64,000 nt of DNA from Streptomyces sp. 11x1. GTDB lineage: Bacteria > Actinomycetota > Actinomycetes > Streptomycetales > Streptomycetaceae. A model generated the notes under the pieces. The model had not been told where the DNA came from. It saw only the letters and a list, made by a program, of their open reading frames with translations, and ran no database searches. Positions 1 to 9,009 of this stretch are shown one piece after another. The translations under genes and the position numbers were made by a program. The stretch's first letter is position 1. Each line of letters starts with the position of its first letter. The stretch is taken from the NCBI RefSeq assembly GCF_032598905.1, contig NZ_CP122458.1, forward strand, positions 8,519,001-8,583,000, given 5' to 3'.

Positions 1-253
1 CGACCAGGGCCACCAGGTCGACGCCCGTCATCGCGAGGCGGATCTGCGCCTTCTCGACGGGCGGCCCCTGAAGGGTGTCGTGCACCTCGATCCGGCCCTC
101 CCGCATCCGGCCCACGAAGGTGACGTCGAGATCCTTGATGTGGCAGCTCACCGAACGGTCGAGGGCCGTCGCCTCGCGCACGTGTCCATCGGCGCCTGCC
201 ATGTTGTCCGAGAGCTTTTCGAGCGCGGCGCGGCACTCATCGATCGTTGCCAT
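1..253 (-). CDS. SCP2 sterol-binding-domain-like protein, 3' end beyond window
   Basis: A reverse-strand frame opens with ATG at 253 and stays open to the left edge (84 codons visible). The start reads MATIDECRAALEKL and continues with a stretch containing SCHIKDLDVTF, GRIEVHD and AQIRLAMTG, the pattern of the SCP2 lipid-binding fold, in which a conserved beta strand segment precedes 'lrltmsgddl'-type residues. Only the N-terminal two thirds is visible, so the C-terminal boundary is unknown. It is divergent from the small gene beginning at 296. SCP2-like proteins bind hydrophobic ligands, but the ligand cannot be inferred here. Confidence 0.75.
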   Translation of the reverse strand, partial: MATIDECRAALEKLSDNMAGADGHVREATALDRSVSCHIKDLDVTFVGRMREGRIEVHDTLQGPPVEKAQIRLAMTGVDLVALV

Positions 254-283
254 CGCGACCGACGGTACCCCAGAGCTTCGCGG

Positions 284-296
284 TAGCGTCTGGGCA
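284..296 (+). promoter_or_regulatory. Leaderless-type -10 element for the 296 gene
   Basis: TAGCGT at 284-289 fits the Streptomyces housekeeping -10 pattern TAGNNT and lies exactly six bases before the ATG at 296. Transcription would therefore begin at or next to the start codon, and no Shine-Dalgarno sequence is present. The -35 region is poorly conserved. Confidence 0.45.
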
Positions 297-601
297 TGAG
301 CGACTCTTTGCCCGAGGTCGTGGCGGAGGCGGACGCGGCGGTTCCGGTGCCGCCGGCCGAGGTCGGACCCGAGGACGACCCCGCCGCCCCGGCCCCGTTG
401 GACGTGCCCCGTACCGCCACCGGCCACCCCGAGGTCGACACGGCCCTCGACCGGCTGGCCGACGCCGACCACCTCGCCACCGACGGCCATGTGGAGGTGT
501 ACGAGGATGTACACGGGGGGCTGCGCGACGCGCTCACCGCGCTCGACGCCCGCCCGGGACCGCCGGTTCCCACCCGTCACCCGACCACCGCCCCTCAATG
601 A
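296..601 (+). CDS. Small conserved acidic hypothetical protein
   Basis: This 101-residue protein starts with ATG immediately after a -10-like TAGCGT. Residues 1-40 are rich in Ala, Val, Pro, Glu and Asp. The second half (GHPEVDTALDRLADAD, HVEVYEDVHGGL) looks like a short helical segment. Such a protein is commonly found directly upstream of tlyA in Streptomyces and is probably real, but no function is known to me. It has no signal peptide, membrane segment or catalytic motif. It ends 55 bases before tlyA on the same strand, so the two may be cotranscribed. Confidence 0.7.
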   Translation: MSDSLPEVVAEADAAVPVPPAEVGPEDDPAAPAPLDVPRTATGHPEVDTALDRLADADHLATDGHVEVYEDVHGGLRDALTALDARPGPPVPTRHPTTAPQ

Positions 602-656
602 GACCCTTCGGGTCACACCTATCGATCGCCTTACGAAAGCAGGAGCTGAACCGAAC

Positions 657-1472
657 GTGGCAGGAGTCGCACGCCGTCGTCTGGACGCCGAACTGGTCCG
701 GCGCAAGCTCGCGCGGTCGCGTGAGCACGCGAGCCAGCTGATCGCCGCCGGTCGGGTCACCGTCGGCAGGACCGTCGCGACCAAGTCCGCCACCCAGGTG
801 GAGACCGCCGCCGCGATCGTGGTCGTGAGCGACGACAGCGACCCCGAGTACGTGTCCCGGGGCGGCCACAAGCTCGCGGGCGCCCTTGAGGTCTTCGGCC
901 CGCAGGGGCTGGCCGTCGAGGGGCGGCGGGCGCTGGACGCCGGAGCCTCCACCGGCGGGTTCACCGACGTACTGCTGCGGGCCGGGGTCGCGCACGTCGT
1001 CGCCGTGGACGTGGGATACGGACAACTCGCCTGGACCTTGCAGAGCGATGAACGCGTCACCGTCAAGGACCGTACGAACGTACGCGAGTTGACGCTCGAA
1101 GCGATCGATGGGGAGCCTGTGGATCTTGTCGTGGGGGATTTGTCCTTCATCCCGCTCGGCCTGGTACTGCCCGCCCTGGTGCGGTGCGTGAAACCGGACG
1201 CCGATCTGGTGATGATGGTCAAGCCGCAGTTCGAGGTGGGGAAGGAGCGGCTGGGCAGTGGGGGAGTCGTACGGAGTCCGGAGCTGCGCGCCGAGGCGGT
1301 GCGCGAGGTGGCCCGGCGGGCCGGGGAACTGGGGCTCGGGGTGAAGGGTGTGACGGCCAGTCCGCTGCCCGGTCCCTCGGGCAATGTCGAATACTTTCTG
1401 TGGCTGCGTGCCGGGGCACCCGCGCTGGACCCGGCCGACGTCGACCGAGCAGTGGCGGAGGGGCCGCGGTGA
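657..1472 (+). CDS. tlyA: TlyA-family rRNA 2'-O-methyltransferase / hemolysin-like protein
   Basis: TlyA methylates 2'-hydroxyls of 16S and 23S rRNA cytidines at the subunit interface and determines capreomycin sensitivity in mycobacteria. The 271-residue product has the family layout: an N-terminal S4 RNA-binding domain (RRRLDAELVRRKLARSREHA, residues about 6-65), then VSRGGHKLAGAL and an FtsJ-like SAM fold (DAGASTGGFTDVLL near residue 100; VDLVVGDLSFI; MVKPQFEVGKE). The GTG at 657 was chosen because AGGAGC sits at 641-646 and the S4 domain begins directly afterwards; the open frame extends further upstream but as non-homologous sequence. The stop overlaps the nadK start by four bases, which implies translational coupling. 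Confidence 0.93.
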   Translation: MAGVARRRLDAELVRRKLARSREHASQLIAAGRVTVGRTVATKSATQVETAAAIVVVSDDSDPEYVSRGGHKLAGALEVFGPQGLAVEGRRALDAGASTGGFTDVLLRAGVAHVVAVDVGYGQLAWTLQSDERVTVKDRTNVRELTLEAIDGEPVDLVVGDLSFIPLGLVLPALVRCVKPDADLVMMVKPQFEVGKERLGSGGVVRSPELRAEAVREVARRAGELGLGVKGVTASPLPGPSGNVEYFLWLRAGAPALDPADVDRAVAEGPR

Positions 1473-2374
1473 CTCAGGACCGATCTCGAACTGTCTTCCT
1501 GCTCACCCACACCGGGCGGCCGGCGGCGATCCGCAGTGCCGAACTCGTCGTCAAGGGGCTGCTGCACCACGGCATCGTCGTGCGCGTCCTGGAGTACGAG
1601 GCCGAGGACATCCCGCTGCCGGAGGAGGTGGAGCTCGTCAAGGAGGCCACCCCGCAGTGCCTCGACGGGTGCGAGCTGCTCATCGTCCTCGGCGGTGACG
1701 GCACGCTGCTGCGCGGCGCCGAGTTCGCCCGCGCGTCCGGGGTGCCGATGCTCGGCGTCAACCTCGGCAGCGTCGGCTTCCTCGCGGAGGCCGAGCGGGA
1801 CGACCTCGACAAGGTCGTCGACCGCGTGGTGACCAAGTCCTACGAGGTCGAGGAGCGGATGACCGTCGATGTCGTCGTTCACCAGAACGGGGACATCGTC
1901 CACACGGACTGGGCGCTCAACGAGGCGGCCGTGCAGAAGGCCGGCGCCGAGAAGCTGCTCGAAGTCGTCCTGGAGATCGACGGGCGGCCGGTGACCGGGT
2001 TCGGGTGCGACGGCATCGTGCTGTCGACTCCGACGGGGTCGACGGCGTACGCGTTCTCGGCGGGCGGGCCCGTGGTGTGGCCCGAGGTCGAGGCGCTGCT
2101 GATGGTGCCGATCTCCGCGCACGCGCTGTTCGCCAAGCCGTTGGTGACGTCGCCGAACTCGGTGCTGGCGGTGGAGGTGCTGCCGCACATTCCGCCGGGC
2201 GTGCTGTGGTGCGACGGGCGGCGGACCGTCGAGCTGCCGCCGGGGGCGCGGGTGGAGGTGCGGCGGGGGGCTGTGCCGGTGCGGCTGGCTCGGTTGCACC
2301 ACGCGTCGTTCACGGATCGGCTGGTGGCGAAGTTCGCGCTGCCGGTTTCGGGGTGGCGGGGGGCTCGGCACTAG
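1469..2374 (+). CDS. nadK: NAD kinase
   Basis: NadK (PpnK) phosphorylates NAD to NADP. The 301-residue protein carries the family signature GGDGTLLRGAEF near residue 75, NLGSVGFLAE, the NE-containing segment WALNEAAVQK and the C-terminal GSTAYAFSAGGP active-site loop. The GTG at 1469 overlaps the tlyA stop (GTGA) and is preferred over the long upstream extension of the frame, which lies inside tlyA. tlyA, nadK and recN in this order are a conserved actinobacterial cluster. The last part of the gene is unusually rich in G-ending codons, but the frame is intact. Confidence 0.95.
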   Translation: MTQDRSRTVFLLTHTGRPAAIRSAELVVKGLLHHGIVVRVLEYEAEDIPLPEEVELVKEATPQCLDGCELLIVLGGDGTLLRGAEFARASGVPMLGVNLGSVGFLAEAERDDLDKVVDRVVTKSYEVEERMTVDVVVHQNGDIVHTDWALNEAAVQKAGAEKLLEVVLEIDGRPVTGFGCDGIVLSTPTGSTAYAFSAGGPVVWPEVEALLMVPISAHALFAKPLVTSPNSVLAVEVLPHIPPGVLWCDGRRTVELPPGARVEVRRGAVPVRLARLHHASFTDRLVAKFALPVSGWRGARH

Positions 2375-2534
2375 CACCATGTGGGGGAGGGCGGGGGCCG
2401 TCGGCGGCTGCTCGTTCGATGTGGGTGCTCGCGCGGTTCCCCGAGCCCCTTGGGGGCGCGCTGTAACCCCCGGGAGTGACATAGGTGCCGGGGGGCGTCG
2501 CGGTCGGCATCCTCGACCTCGTAAGGTCGTGTCC

Positions 2535-4274
2535 GTGTTGGAGGAGATGCGGATACGGTCGCTCGGAGTCATCGACGACGCTGTCGTCGAGTTGTCGCCC
2601 GGCTTCACCGCCGTGACGGGTGAGACGGGTGCGGGCAAGACCATGGTGGTCACCAGCCTCGGCCTGCTGCTCGGCGGGCGGGCGGACCCGGCGCTCGTGC
2701 GGATCGGTGCGAAGAGCGCCGTCGTGGAGGGCCGGATCGCCGTGCCCGAGGGCGCGGCGGCGGTGGTCCGGGCCGAGGAGGCCGGGGCCGAACTCGACGA
2801 CGGGGCGCTGCTGATCAGCCGTACCGTGTCCGCCGAGGGACGGTCCCGGGCACATCTGGGCGGGCGGTCCGTCCCCGTGGGCATGCTCGCCGAGCTGGCC
2901 GACGAACTCGTCGCCGTGCACGGGCAGACCGACCAGCAGGGGCTGCTGAAGCTGTCCCGGCAGCGGGCGGCGCTCGACCGGTACGCGGGCGACGCGGTGG
3001 CCGTACCGCTCACCAAGTACGGCGAGGCCTACCGGCGGCTGCGGGCCGTGACGACCGAACTCGACGAGATCGTCACCCGCGCGCGGGAGCGGGCCCAGGA
3101 AGCCGACATGCTGCGGTACGGCCTGGACGAGATCGCCGGCGTCGAACCCCGGGCCGGCGAGGACGTGGAACTGGCCGAGGAGGCCGAGCGGCTCGGGCAC
3201 GCGGAGGCGCTGGCCTCGGCGGCGACGGCCGCGCACGTCGCTCTCGCGGGCAATCCCGAGGACCCGGAGGGCGTGGACGCCACCACCCTCGTCGCGGGCG
3301 CGCACCGTGCGCTGGCGGCCGTGCGGTCGCACGACCCGGCGCTCTCCGTGCTTGCCGAGCGGATCGGGGAGGTCGGGATCCTGCTGGGCGACGTGGCCGG
3401 GGAGCTCGCCGGATACGCCGACGACCTGGACGCCGACCCGCTGCGGCTGGCGGCCGTCGAGGAGCGGCGGGCCGCGCTGACGGCGCTGACGCGGAAGTAC
3501 GGCCGGTACGGTGAGGACATCGCCTCGGTCCTGACGTGGGCCGAGGAGGGCGCCCAGCGGCTCACCGAACTCGACGGCGACGACGAGCGCATCGAGGAGC
3601 TGACCGCCGAGCGGGACGCGCTGCGGGCCGAGTTGGGTGGCCTCGCCCAGGCGTTGACGGACGCCCGTGCCGAGGCCGCCGAGCGGTTCGCCGCGGCCGT
3701 CACCGCCGAGCTGGCCTCGCTCGCCATGCCGCACGCGCGAGTGTCGTTCGAGATCCGACAGACGGACGACCCCGAGGGCGTCGAGGTGGGCGGGCGTACG
3801 GTCGCGTACGGACCCTCCGGCGCGGACGAGGTCGAGCTGCTGCTCGCGCCGCATCCGGGGGCGCCGCCGAGGCCCATCGCCAAGGGCGCGTCCGGTGGTG
3901 AGCTGTCGCGGGTGATGCTGGCCGTGGAGGTGGTGTTCGCGGGGACGGACCCCGTGCCGACGTATCTCTTCGACGAGGTCGACGCCGGTGTCGGCGGCAA
4001 GGCCGCGGTCGAGATCGGCCGACGGCTCGCTCGTCTCGCCAGATCGGCGCAGGTCGTGGTGGTCACGCACCTGCCGCAGGTGGCGGCCTTCGCGGACCGG
4101 CAGTTGCTGGTGGAGAAGACCAACGACGGTTCGGTGACCCGGTCCGGTGTGAAGGTCCTGGAGGGCGAGGAGCGGGTGCGCGAGCTGTCGCGCATGCTCG
4201 CCGGCCAGGAGGACTCGGAGACGGCCCGGGCCCACGCGGAGGAACTGCTGGCGGCGGCCCGCGCGGACGCCTAG
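2535..4274 (+). CDS. recN: DNA repair ATPase RecN
   Basis: RecN is an SMC-like ATPase for double-strand-break repair. The 579-residue frame shows the N-terminal motif MRIRSLGVIDDAVVEL, Walker A GETGAGKT (near residue 37), two long Glu/Arg/Ala-rich helical segments forming the coiled coil, the ABC signature KGASGGELSRVMLA, Walker B TYLFDEVDAGVGG and the late motif VVVTHLPQVAAFAD. Length is normal (about 550-580). I chose GTG 2535, with AAGG eight bases upstream; ATG 2547 would remove only four residues. No LexA-type dyad was seen in the 160 bases before it. Confidence 0.95.
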   Translation: MLEEMRIRSLGVIDDAVVELSPGFTAVTGETGAGKTMVVTSLGLLLGGRADPALVRIGAKSAVVEGRIAVPEGAAAVVRAEEAGAELDDGALLISRTVSAEGRSRAHLGGRSVPVGMLAELADELVAVHGQTDQQGLLKLSRQRAALDRYAGDAVAVPLTKYGEAYRRLRAVTTELDEIVTRARERAQEADMLRYGLDEIAGVEPRAGEDVELAEEAERLGHAEALASAATAAHVALAGNPEDPEGVDATTLVAGAHRALAAVRSHDPALSVLAERIGEVGILLGDVAGELAGYADDLDADPLRLAAVEERRAALTALTRKYGRYGEDIASVLTWAEEGAQRLTELDGDDERIEELTAERDALRAELGGLAQALTDARAEAAERFAAAVTAELASLAMPHARVSFEIRQTDDPEGVEVGGRTVAYGPSGADEVELLLAPHPGAPPRPIAKGASGGELSRVMLAVEVVFAGTDPVPTYLFDEVDAGVGGKAAVEIGRRLARLARSAQVVVVTHLPQVAAFADRQLLVEKTNDGSVTRSGVKVLEGEERVRELSRMLAGQEDSETARAHAEELLAAARADA

Positions 4275-4543
4275 GCGGGACGCGAGTCGTGTGGAGGGGC
4301 AACCTCGTGCGGGAGTTCACTCGTGTGGGTGACGCTGGGTCCGGGGTTGCCCGCCCCTCCGGCTCGTGCCCCGTCCGGCTGTCCCGGAACACCCTTGCGG
4401 CCTGGCATCCTTGGACAGGAACGACGTAGCGGGACGTGCTGCTTGGACCGTGCGGAAGCACCTCGTACGGTCCACCCCCACCGCGGGACCCTTCTGCACG
4501 TTCCTTCGTGACCGTCCGACCCCGAACCAGGAGCCCCGGCCAC

Positions 4544-5680
4544 GTGAGCCACGTGAGCAGCCACTCACCACACGGCCAGTCGCCGCTGCGGACCGTGCAA
4601 GTGCTCGGCGGCGGCAGCGCGGTGAGCAGCGCGCATGTGCGGTCGCTGGCCTCGGGGCTGGTCGCCAGGGGCGTGCGGGTCACCGTCTGCGCCCCCAGTG
4701 ACACGGACGGGCAGTACGACTTCACCGGCGTCGGCGCCCACCACGTCCATGTGCCCCGCAGCAGCGACCCCGCCTCGGTGGCCAGTCTGCGCGGCGCGTT
4801 CGCGGACGCCGACCTGGTGCACGCGCACGGACTTCACGCCGGCTTCCGCGCCACCCTCGCGCTCGGCCGGCGCACCACCCCGCTCGTCGTCACCCTGCAC
4901 AGGCGGTCGTACGCCGAGGGCGCGCGGGCGCATCTGCTGCGGCTGCTGGAGCGGCGGGTGGCCAAGGCCGCCGCCGTGGTGCTCGGCACCTCCCCCGACC
5001 TGGTCGACCGGGCCCGCAGCCGGGGCGCGCGCGACGCACGGCTCGCCGCCGTCGCACTGCCGGTGCCGCGCCCGGCCGTCCCCGGTGGGGATCCGGACCG
5101 GCCCGCGTCCAAGGTCAGGGCCGAACTGGGCGCCACGGAACGCCCGTTGCTCATGGCCGTCGGCACGCTCGACCGCCTGCGGGGGTACGACACCCTGCTC
5201 GACGCCGCCCGTCGGTGGCGAGGTCTCGACCCGGCGCCGCTGGTCGTCGTCGTGGGCGAGGGGCCGCTGCGGGGCACGCTGCAGCGGCGTATCGAGGACG
5301 AGGAGCTGCCCGTTCGGCTCGTCGGGCGGCGCGACGACGTCTCCGAACTGATCGCGGCGGCCGACCTCGCGCTGCTGGCCGGCGGTGCCGAGGGCCGCTC
5401 GGTCCTCGCTCAGGAGGCGCTCCACGCACGCGTGCCGCTGGTCGCCGCCGCCGTCGGATCGGTGCCCGATCTGGTCGGCGACGGCGCGGAACTCGTCCCG
5501 TACGGCGACGCCGAGGCGCTGGCCGGGGCCGTCGAGAGCCTCCTCGGCGACCCCGCCAGGTGCGAGGCGCTGCGGGAGCGCGGCACCCGGCAGGCGGCCA
5601 CCTGGCCGACCGAGGACGAGACGGTGGCCCAGGTGCTCAGTGTGTACGACGAGTTGACGCGGCTCAGGCCCCTGACCTGA
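4544..5680 (+). CDS. GT4-type glycosyltransferase
   Basis: The 378-residue protein has the two-Rossmann GT-B architecture. The N-terminal domain opens with TVQVLGGGSAVSSAHVRSLA and contains DADLVHAHGLHAG. The C-terminal domain has LMAVGTLDRLRGYDTLL, VVVGEGPLRGTL, VRLVGRRDDV and the donor-site segment AEGRSVLAQEALHARVPLVAA, where the family normally has an E-x7-E pair. GTG 4544 is selected because CCAGGAG lies ten bases upstream; a second in-frame GTG at 4553 is possible. Donor and acceptor are unknown. It is convergent with the PucR gene, 23 bases away. Confidence 0.85.
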   Translation: MSHVSSHSPHGQSPLRTVQVLGGGSAVSSAHVRSLASGLVARGVRVTVCAPSDTDGQYDFTGVGAHHVHVPRSSDPASVASLRGAFADADLVHAHGLHAGFRATLALGRRTTPLVVTLHRRSYAEGARAHLLRLLERRVAKAAAVVLGTSPDLVDRARSRGARDARLAAVALPVPRPAVPGGDPDRPASKVRAELGATERPLLMAVGTLDRLRGYDTLLDAARRWRGLDPAPLVVVVGEGPLRGTLQRRIEDEELPVRLVGRRDDVSELIAAADLALLAGGAEGRSVLAQEALHARVPLVAAAVGSVPDLVGDGAELVPYGDAEALAGAVESLLGDPARCEALRERGTRQAATWPTEDETVAQVLSVYDELTRLRPLT

Positions 5681-5703
5681 GGGCCGCGCGCGGGGGCAGG
5701 GCG

Positions 5704-7353
5704 TCAGCCGACGTGTCTGCGTGCCCGCAGGGCCAGGCTCAGGGCCAGCACCGCCTGGGGGTCGTCCAGATCGGTGCCGAGCAGTTCGCCGATCCGCGCG
5801 AGGCGGTTGTAGAGGGTCTGGCGGTTGAGATGCAGTTCGCGGGCGGTCTCCGCCTTGCGGCCCGCGTGCGCGAGATACGTCTCCAGGGTGGGCAGCAGCG
5901 AGGGCTTGGCCCGGTCGTCGTGGTCGCGCAGGGGGCCGATCGCGCGCTCCACGAAGGCGGCCAGGTCGGGGTGGTCGCGCAGCCGCCACAGCAGCAGGTC
6001 GATATCCAGGCGCCGGGCGTCGTACCAGGGACGGTCGGCCAGGCCCTGTGCGGCCGTCGCCGCCTCCGCCGCGTGCCTGAGGCCCGCCGAGGCGGCCGCC
6101 CAGCCGCCGGGCACCCCGACGACCACCACAGGGGGCCGCCCGCCCGGCCGCCGCATCCCGGCACGCTCCACGCCGGCCCGCAGCGCCGCCGCTGCCTTGT
6201 CGGCCACCGCGGTGCGCTCCGAATCCGCGCGCAGGGCCAGCAGCAGCGGTACACGGCCCTCGACGGGGCGCACGCCGAGCAGCGCGGGTACGCCCACGGA
6301 GGCCAGCTCCTCGGCCACCGCGCGGGCCAGGACGGCCCAGCCGCCGCCGGGGGAGAGGCCGTCGGCGAGCCGCATCACGACGGGCAGCAGGGGGCCGGAG
6401 CCCGGCTTGAAACCGAGGACGCGGGCCTGCGCGGGGGCGTCCTCGGCCTGGACGCGGCCCTCGGCGAGGTCGGTGAGGAAGTCGCCGCGCCCCCGCGCGG
6501 CCAGCTCCTCCTCCTGCCGGGCCTGCATCAGGACGACGGCGAGGATGCCGGCCGCGCGTTCGGCCGCCATCCGGTGGACGGGCGCCAGGGGGGCGAGGAC
6601 GGGCAGGAGGACCAGCCGGGCCCGTACCGCGCCGGTGCCGGGGCCGCCGCCCGGTACGTCGACGAGGGTCGACCCGGCTGGCGGATCGTCCTGGTGCCGG
6701 CCGCGCAGCCCCTCCCACACCTGGAGGGGATCGGTGTCCGCGGGCCCGCTCCCGGCGGCGTAGAGGAGCTGTCCGTCGGGGGTCTCCAGGAAGACCGGGT
6801 TGCCGCTGAAGTCGGCCAGGATGCCGAGGACCTGCGGGACCCCGCCCCCGCCGAGCAGGGCCTCGGTGCAGCGGCGGTGCACCTCCTCGGCCTGCTGGAG
6901 GAGCGCGTAGTGGCCGTTGACGATCTCGGTGTGGATCTCCTCGGTGACCGTCACGAAGGCCACCTCGCGGTGCAGTTGGACGAGCGGGAGCCCGGCCGAG
7001 CGCGCCGTCTCGACGAGGGCCGCCGGGAGCCGGGCGAAGCGCGGGCCCAGTTCGACCACCAGGGCCGAGATACCGCGTTCGGCGAGGGTCCGGACGAACG
7101 CGCGCTGGTCGGCGGGGCGGGTGCCGAGCCCGTACCCGGTGGTCAGCAGCAGCTCGCCGCCCTTGAGGAGCGAGGCGATGTTCGGGACCTCGCCCGCGTG
7201 CACCCAGCGCACGGTGCGGTGCAGCCGGTCGGCGCCCGCGAGGATCTCCGGCAGCCCACCGCGCAGTCCGGGCAGCTCCAGCGCCCGCCGGACGGTGATG
7301 CCGCCCTGCGCCTCACGGCCGTCACCTGGTTCGCGGCCTCCACGGGTGTCCAT
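5704..7353 (-). CDS. PucR-family transcriptional regulator
   Basis: The 549-residue product has an N-terminal PucR-type sensor domain (ITVRRALELPGLRGG, HAGEVPNIASLLKGGELLLTTG), a long central region with a GGDEF-like fold, and a C-terminal helix-turn-helix of the HTH_30 type (LETYLAHAGRKAETARELHL, NRQTLYNRLARIGELLG, residues about 480-530). PucR regulators control purine, urate or other nitrogen-compound catabolism. The gene starts 21 bases after the FAD oxidoreductase on the same strand, so the two probably form an operon, which suggests that the oxidoreductase substrate or product is the inducer. That link is inference. Confidence 0.9.
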   Translation of the reverse strand: MDTRGGREPGDGREAQGGITVRRALELPGLRGGLPEILAGADRLHRTVRWVHAGEVPNIASLLKGGELLLTTGYGLGTRPADQRAFVRTLAERGISALVVELGPRFARLPAALVETARSAGLPLVQLHREVAFVTVTEEIHTEIVNGHYALLQQAEEVHRRCTEALLGGGGVPQVLGILADFSGNPVFLETPDGQLLYAAGSGPADTDPLQVWEGLRGRHQDDPPAGSTLVDVPGGGPGTGAVRARLVLLPVLAPLAPVHRMAAERAAGILAVVLMQARQEEELAARGRGDFLTDLAEGRVQAEDAPAQARVLGFKPGSGPLLPVVMRLADGLSPGGGWAVLARAVAEELASVGVPALLGVRPVEGRVPLLLALRADSERTAVADKAAAALRAGVERAGMRRPGGRPPVVVVGVPGGWAAASAGLRHAAEAATAAQGLADRPWYDARRLDIDLLLWRLRDHPDLAAFVERAIGPLRDHDDRAKPSLLPTLETYLAHAGRKAETARELHLNRQTLYNRLARIGELLGTDLDDPQAVLALSLALRARRHVG

Positions 7354-7374
7354 GGAGCGGACGGTACCCGGTCG

Positions 7375-8757
7375 TCAGGCCGGTGGGATGTTGTGGTTGA
7401 AGCGGAAGACGTTGTCGGGGTCGTAGGCGGTCTTCACCGCCGTCAGCCGCCGGTAGTTGTCGATGCCGAGTCCGGCGACGACCCGGTCGGCGCCCTCGTC
7501 GCCGACGAAGTTGAGATAGACGTCGCCGGTGCTCCAGGGCCGGGCATCGGCGCGCACGTCCCGTACCCACCGTACGCACCGGTCGTCGTCCTCGGGGTCG
7601 GCCCAGACGCCGAAGGGATGCACGACCCAGGGGGAGTCCCGGTAGGGCACGGGGTAGTGGGCGGGGCCCTCCGGTATTGCGCCGGCGAGCGGGAAGAGCA
7701 CGTGCTGGGTGCCGGTCGGCACGGGCATCGACCAGGCGCGGTTGGCGAATACGTCCACCAGCTCGTCCGGCAGTCCGGTCAGGTACTCCGCCGACCAGTA
7801 GTTCCGCATCCCCGGCGGGTCGTCGATCATGCACTGCACATCGGCGTACGGCATCGCGCCGACGATCTCGGCCTCGTGCGGCATCGCCAGGAGCGGCTGG
7901 GCGACCTTGCGCATGTCGTCCTCGGTGCCCGCGTACGTCAGGAGGACCGCGCAGGTGAGCCCGCCGACCAGATGCTCGGGGACGAACTCCTCGGGCGGGG
8001 CGGTGAGATAGAGGACGCCGCCGCCTGCCTCCCGAGGACCGGTCTCGATGACGTCGCGGTACACGCGGATCACCTCGGGGCCGTGCTCGGGACGGTAGAG
8101 GAGCAGGGCGACGGCGAAGGCGGGCAGCTCGTGCAGCCGGAGGGTGAGCGCGGTGGCCACGCCGAAGTTCCCGCCGCCGCCGTGCAGCGCCCAGAACAGG
8201 TCCGGGTTCTCCTCGGAGTTCGCGCGGACGGTGTGTCCGTCGGCGGTCACCAGGTCGACGCCGAGCAGGTTGTCGACGGCGAGCCCGAAGGTGCGGTCCA
8301 GCCAGCCGCTGCCGCCGCCGAGGACGAAGCCGCCCACCCCCGTGGTCGAGGCGCGGCCGCCGGTGGTCGCGAGGCGGTGGGGCTCGGTGGCGCGGTCGAG
8401 GTGGCTCATGGTGGCGCCGCCCCCGACGCGTGCGGTCCTGGACGCGGGATCGACCGTGACCCCGTGCATCCGGCGGAGGTCGATGACGAGCCCGTTGTCG
8501 TTGAGTGCCATTCCGGCCACGCTGTGGCCGCCGCCGCGTACCGCGATCGGCAGGTCGAGGTCGCGGGCGAAGCGCACCGAACGGACGACGTCGGTCTCGT
8601 CGGCGCACTCCGCGATCACGGCCGGACGTCGGTCGATCATGGCGTTGAAGACCGTGCGGGCGTCGTCATAACCCGGGTCGTCCGGCGTGTACACCTCGCC
8701 GGTCAGATCCTCGCGCAGTGCGGCGAGGGCCGCCCGCGCCTTCGAGAGGGGAGCCAT
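7375..8757 (-). CDS. FAD-linked oxidoreductase of the berberine-bridge type
   Basis: This 460-residue enzyme has the PCMH FAD fold: FARDLDLPIAVRGGGHSVAG near residues 85-104 supplies the histidine that is typically 8-alpha-linked to FAD, and VGGFVLGGGSGWLDRTFGL follows. The C-terminus ends VKTAYDPDNVFRFNHNIPP, the BBE signature. The position that carries the second covalent cysteine in bicovalent members has no Cys here, so a single His attachment is predicted. Family members oxidise sugars, alkaloids or antibiotics intermediates. No secretion signal is present. The PucR gene follows directly, suggesting substrate-responsive control. Confidence 0.88.
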   Translation of the reverse strand: MAPLSKARAALAALREDLTGEVYTPDDPGYDDARTVFNAMIDRRPAVIAECADETDVVRSVRFARDLDLPIAVRGGGHSVAGMALNDNGLVIDLRRMHGVTVDPASRTARVGGGATMSHLDRATEPHRLATTGGRASTTGVGGFVLGGGSGWLDRTFGLAVDNLLGVDLVTADGHTVRANSEENPDLFWALHGGGGNFGVATALTLRLHELPAFAVALLLYRPEHGPEVIRVYRDVIETGPREAGGGVLYLTAPPEEFVPEHLVGGLTCAVLLTYAGTEDDMRKVAQPLLAMPHEAEIVGAMPYADVQCMIDDPPGMRNYWSAEYLTGLPDELVDVFANRAWSMPVPTGTQHVLFPLAGAIPEGPAHYPVPYRDSPWVVHPFGVWADPEDDDRCVRWVRDVRADARPWSTGDVYLNFVGDEGADRVVAGLGIDNYRRLTAVKTAYDPDNVFRFNHNIPPA

Positions 8758-9009
8758 GGTGAGCCGCCCCCTTTCGGTCGGGGGACAGGGCTCCTTCCAG
8801 GCTAGGCGGGGGCGGCGGACGGGGCCTGTTCGGGGCTCGTGCGCACCCGGCGGCGGGGCCGGAGACCGGGAGGCGGGTCGGCGCGAGCACGCGCACCGGT
8901 CCGCCGCCGTGCGCGCCGGACCGGAGGGCGCGCACGGCGGGCCGTACGGCCCCGGCGCTCGGCCTCCATGGGCCCAGACGCGCTCAGCCGCCGCACGCCT
9001 CGGACGCGG

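Noticed and set aside
2310..4235. Long reverse-strand open frame over recN
   Set aside because: It is the high-GC shadow of recN; the product is Arg/Gly/His-rich with no domain, whereas the forward frame has all RecN motifs.
4565..6718. 717-codon reverse frame over the glycosyltransferase and PucR genes
   Set aside because: Composition is dominated by Arg, Pro, Gly and Ala in a GC-skewed shadow pattern; both true genes have clear domains.
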